A DNA stretch of 64,000 nucleotides from contig JADHZB010000563.1 of NCBI GenBank assembly GCA_015657535.1, forward strand, positions 1-64,000, written 5' to 3'. Source of the stretch: Nephromyces sp. MM_2019 (taxonomy: Eukaryota; Apicomplexa; Aconoidasida; Nephromycida). The translations under genes were made by a program, and so were the position numbers. The notes under the pieces were generated by a model that made no database searches, was not told the origin of the DNA, and saw only the letters and a list, made by a program, of their open reading frames with translations. Of the stretch, positions 62,575-64,000 are shown in pieces. Position 1 is the stretch's first letter. Every line of letters starts with the position of its first letter.

Positions 62575-64000
62575 TATCTTAAAAAGTAGGATTAAGAGGA
62601 ACGTTATATAGTCTATAGTAAACTAAATTATATGTATAGTAATATGTTACAAAACAAAAATTTTCAATTGATTAAACTAAGCTCTATTTTATTAATTCAT
62701 CTGAAAGACATTATGGAACTAGTTTCCATTCTGTTATGTCTTTTATGCAAGCTCGCCAAAAGCATGATTAAAAAAAGACTTAGAATGATATACACTGGGT
62801 GAAATCAGCTAGAATTCACTAATCATTTATCCAATACCTTGGATTTTTTTATTAAAACTTCTAGAATGTTCAATTAATAATTTTATTTGGGATTTATTCT
62901 CAAAACATTAATTGTTGCACCATTTTGATACTAGTTAACTAAGCCTTTTAGAGACTCTAATCATCCAAGACCAGAAATAGTTAAGGGTTTAGGTACTGAA
63001 TGTAAGTTTAGCTCAAAAATCTCTTTTAATTGAATATTCTTTCAATTATTGCAATTTCACAACAGATTCTTACCACAATTGCTGAGATGTCAAATTAAGC
63101 CATAAAAAAGCCTAAAACGAATTGAAGTGAAGTCTAGGATTATCAATGGAAGTGAACTTCAGAAAGTATAAAAAATTTACTTGATAAAATTTCATTTGGA
63201 AACTAATATTTATATTATGAGAAATTTTAATACATCAAACTCTATTTCACAGATTACTACTAATGGTTACAATGGCTTATATATTTAGGTAATATTGAAG
63301 TATTAAATATTATACGAACTTTTGTTTTCTCTCATTTGTAGCTGAGTTTATGTTAAGGTTTTTAGAATCTTAAAAACATATAAGATATTCTTTTGATATT
63401 AGAATATATTCAATCTGCAGCTCCTATATGCTAGCTAATATGATATTAATGGGTATTTTATGAACTTTTAGTTGGATAAAAATCTCTTCAAACAGCCTCT
63501 GATATTATAGCTTATGTGAAAGTTGTATATATCTTTCCTAATTTAAATATATTTATGATGCTTGATAAGTCATGAATTGGGAATAGTGAAAATGATTTAA
63601 ATCTAGAGTAATTAGTAGAAGCATGAATCTTATAAGAAACTTAGGATCATATTGTTAGAAAGGTTTTTGTAAGCCTTATATACGAAACAATATGTGATTA
63701 GCATTTAAAATGTCTCATCGAGGATGTTAGAATAAAATTTTGGATAATTTATATGTTTTCAAGCATGCTTTTAAAATCAGATTTATTTAGGATTTTTTGA
63801 CTTTCAAACTTAAGAGTACTTTTAGTTAGGTAAAAAATAGAGAAAAATTTTGTAAATGAAAAGTTTGTAAGGAATTCTCTTTGGTCATGGAAGGCCAAAT
63901 TTATAAGGACTGAGTCTTGAAATAATAACGAATAGTAGTTAAATTAGACTTTATAACTGAGATAAAAATATTACATTAGTTTAAAAGAGTGATTCTGGAT
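62575..64000. other. Gene-free end of window
   Basis: 1.4 kb upstream of the coiled-coil gene. AT-rich, no supported exon, repeat or RNA gene. Confidence 0.4.

Overview
This is nuclear DNA of an AT-rich, intron-dense, flagellate unicellular eukaryote. I reconstructed 13 genes of recognisable or structured product by joining short GT-AG introns (about 45-220 bases) and requiring the reading phase to close at every junction. TAA, TAG and TGA all end genes here, so the code is standard, which argues against most ciliates. CFAP58 implies a motile cilium. The cathepsin C looks like the DPAP enzymes of apicomplexans, in its [12 protein letters not shown] block and its DPDFSRG tail. De novo purine synthesis (GARS) is kept, which most apicomplexans have lost. 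An alveolate close to Apicomplexa that still makes purines (a nephromycid or chrompodellid type) would fit, but this is inference.

Layout. 0-12.5 kb has no convincing gene. It holds inverted and direct repeats, a polypurine tract and several copies of a decayed repeat family. 12.5-24.6 kb carries six minus-strand genes: a ceramide-synthase-like TLC protein, the proteasome chaperone PSMG4/PAC4, a small unknown ORF, a Bet1-type SNARE, the HemK2/N6AMT1 methyltransferase and dipeptidyl peptidase I. 24.6-28 kb has only small doubtful ORFs. 28-34.5 kb has a bromodomain-NET protein and a RagC/D GTPase, both minus. 36.3-38 kb is an intronless Nup62 (plus). 39-46.5 kb has a SMARCAD1/Fun30-like SNF2 ATPase and a CaMKK-like kinase (minus). 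47.4 kb has a small membrane protein ORF. 48.2-51.3 kb is a divergent pair, GARS (minus) and TRM112 (plus). 52-62.6 kb has CFAP58 (plus, 23 exons) converging on a large unidentified coiled-coil gene (minus).

Functional links. HemK2 and TRM112, the two subunits of the eRF1/histone methyltransferase, are both present about 30 kb apart. The most unusual observations are enzymes or readers whose family fold is clear but whose key residues are replaced: the TLC protein lacks the paired histidines, the bromodomain has His for the acetyl-lysine-binding Asn, the Rag GTPase has a broken G3 motif plus a long insert, and the kinase has DFN for DFG with a long insert. A broken duplicate of the 5' end of PSMG4 sits directly upstream of that gene. 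I found no CRISPR array, rRNA, tRNA or intact transposon.
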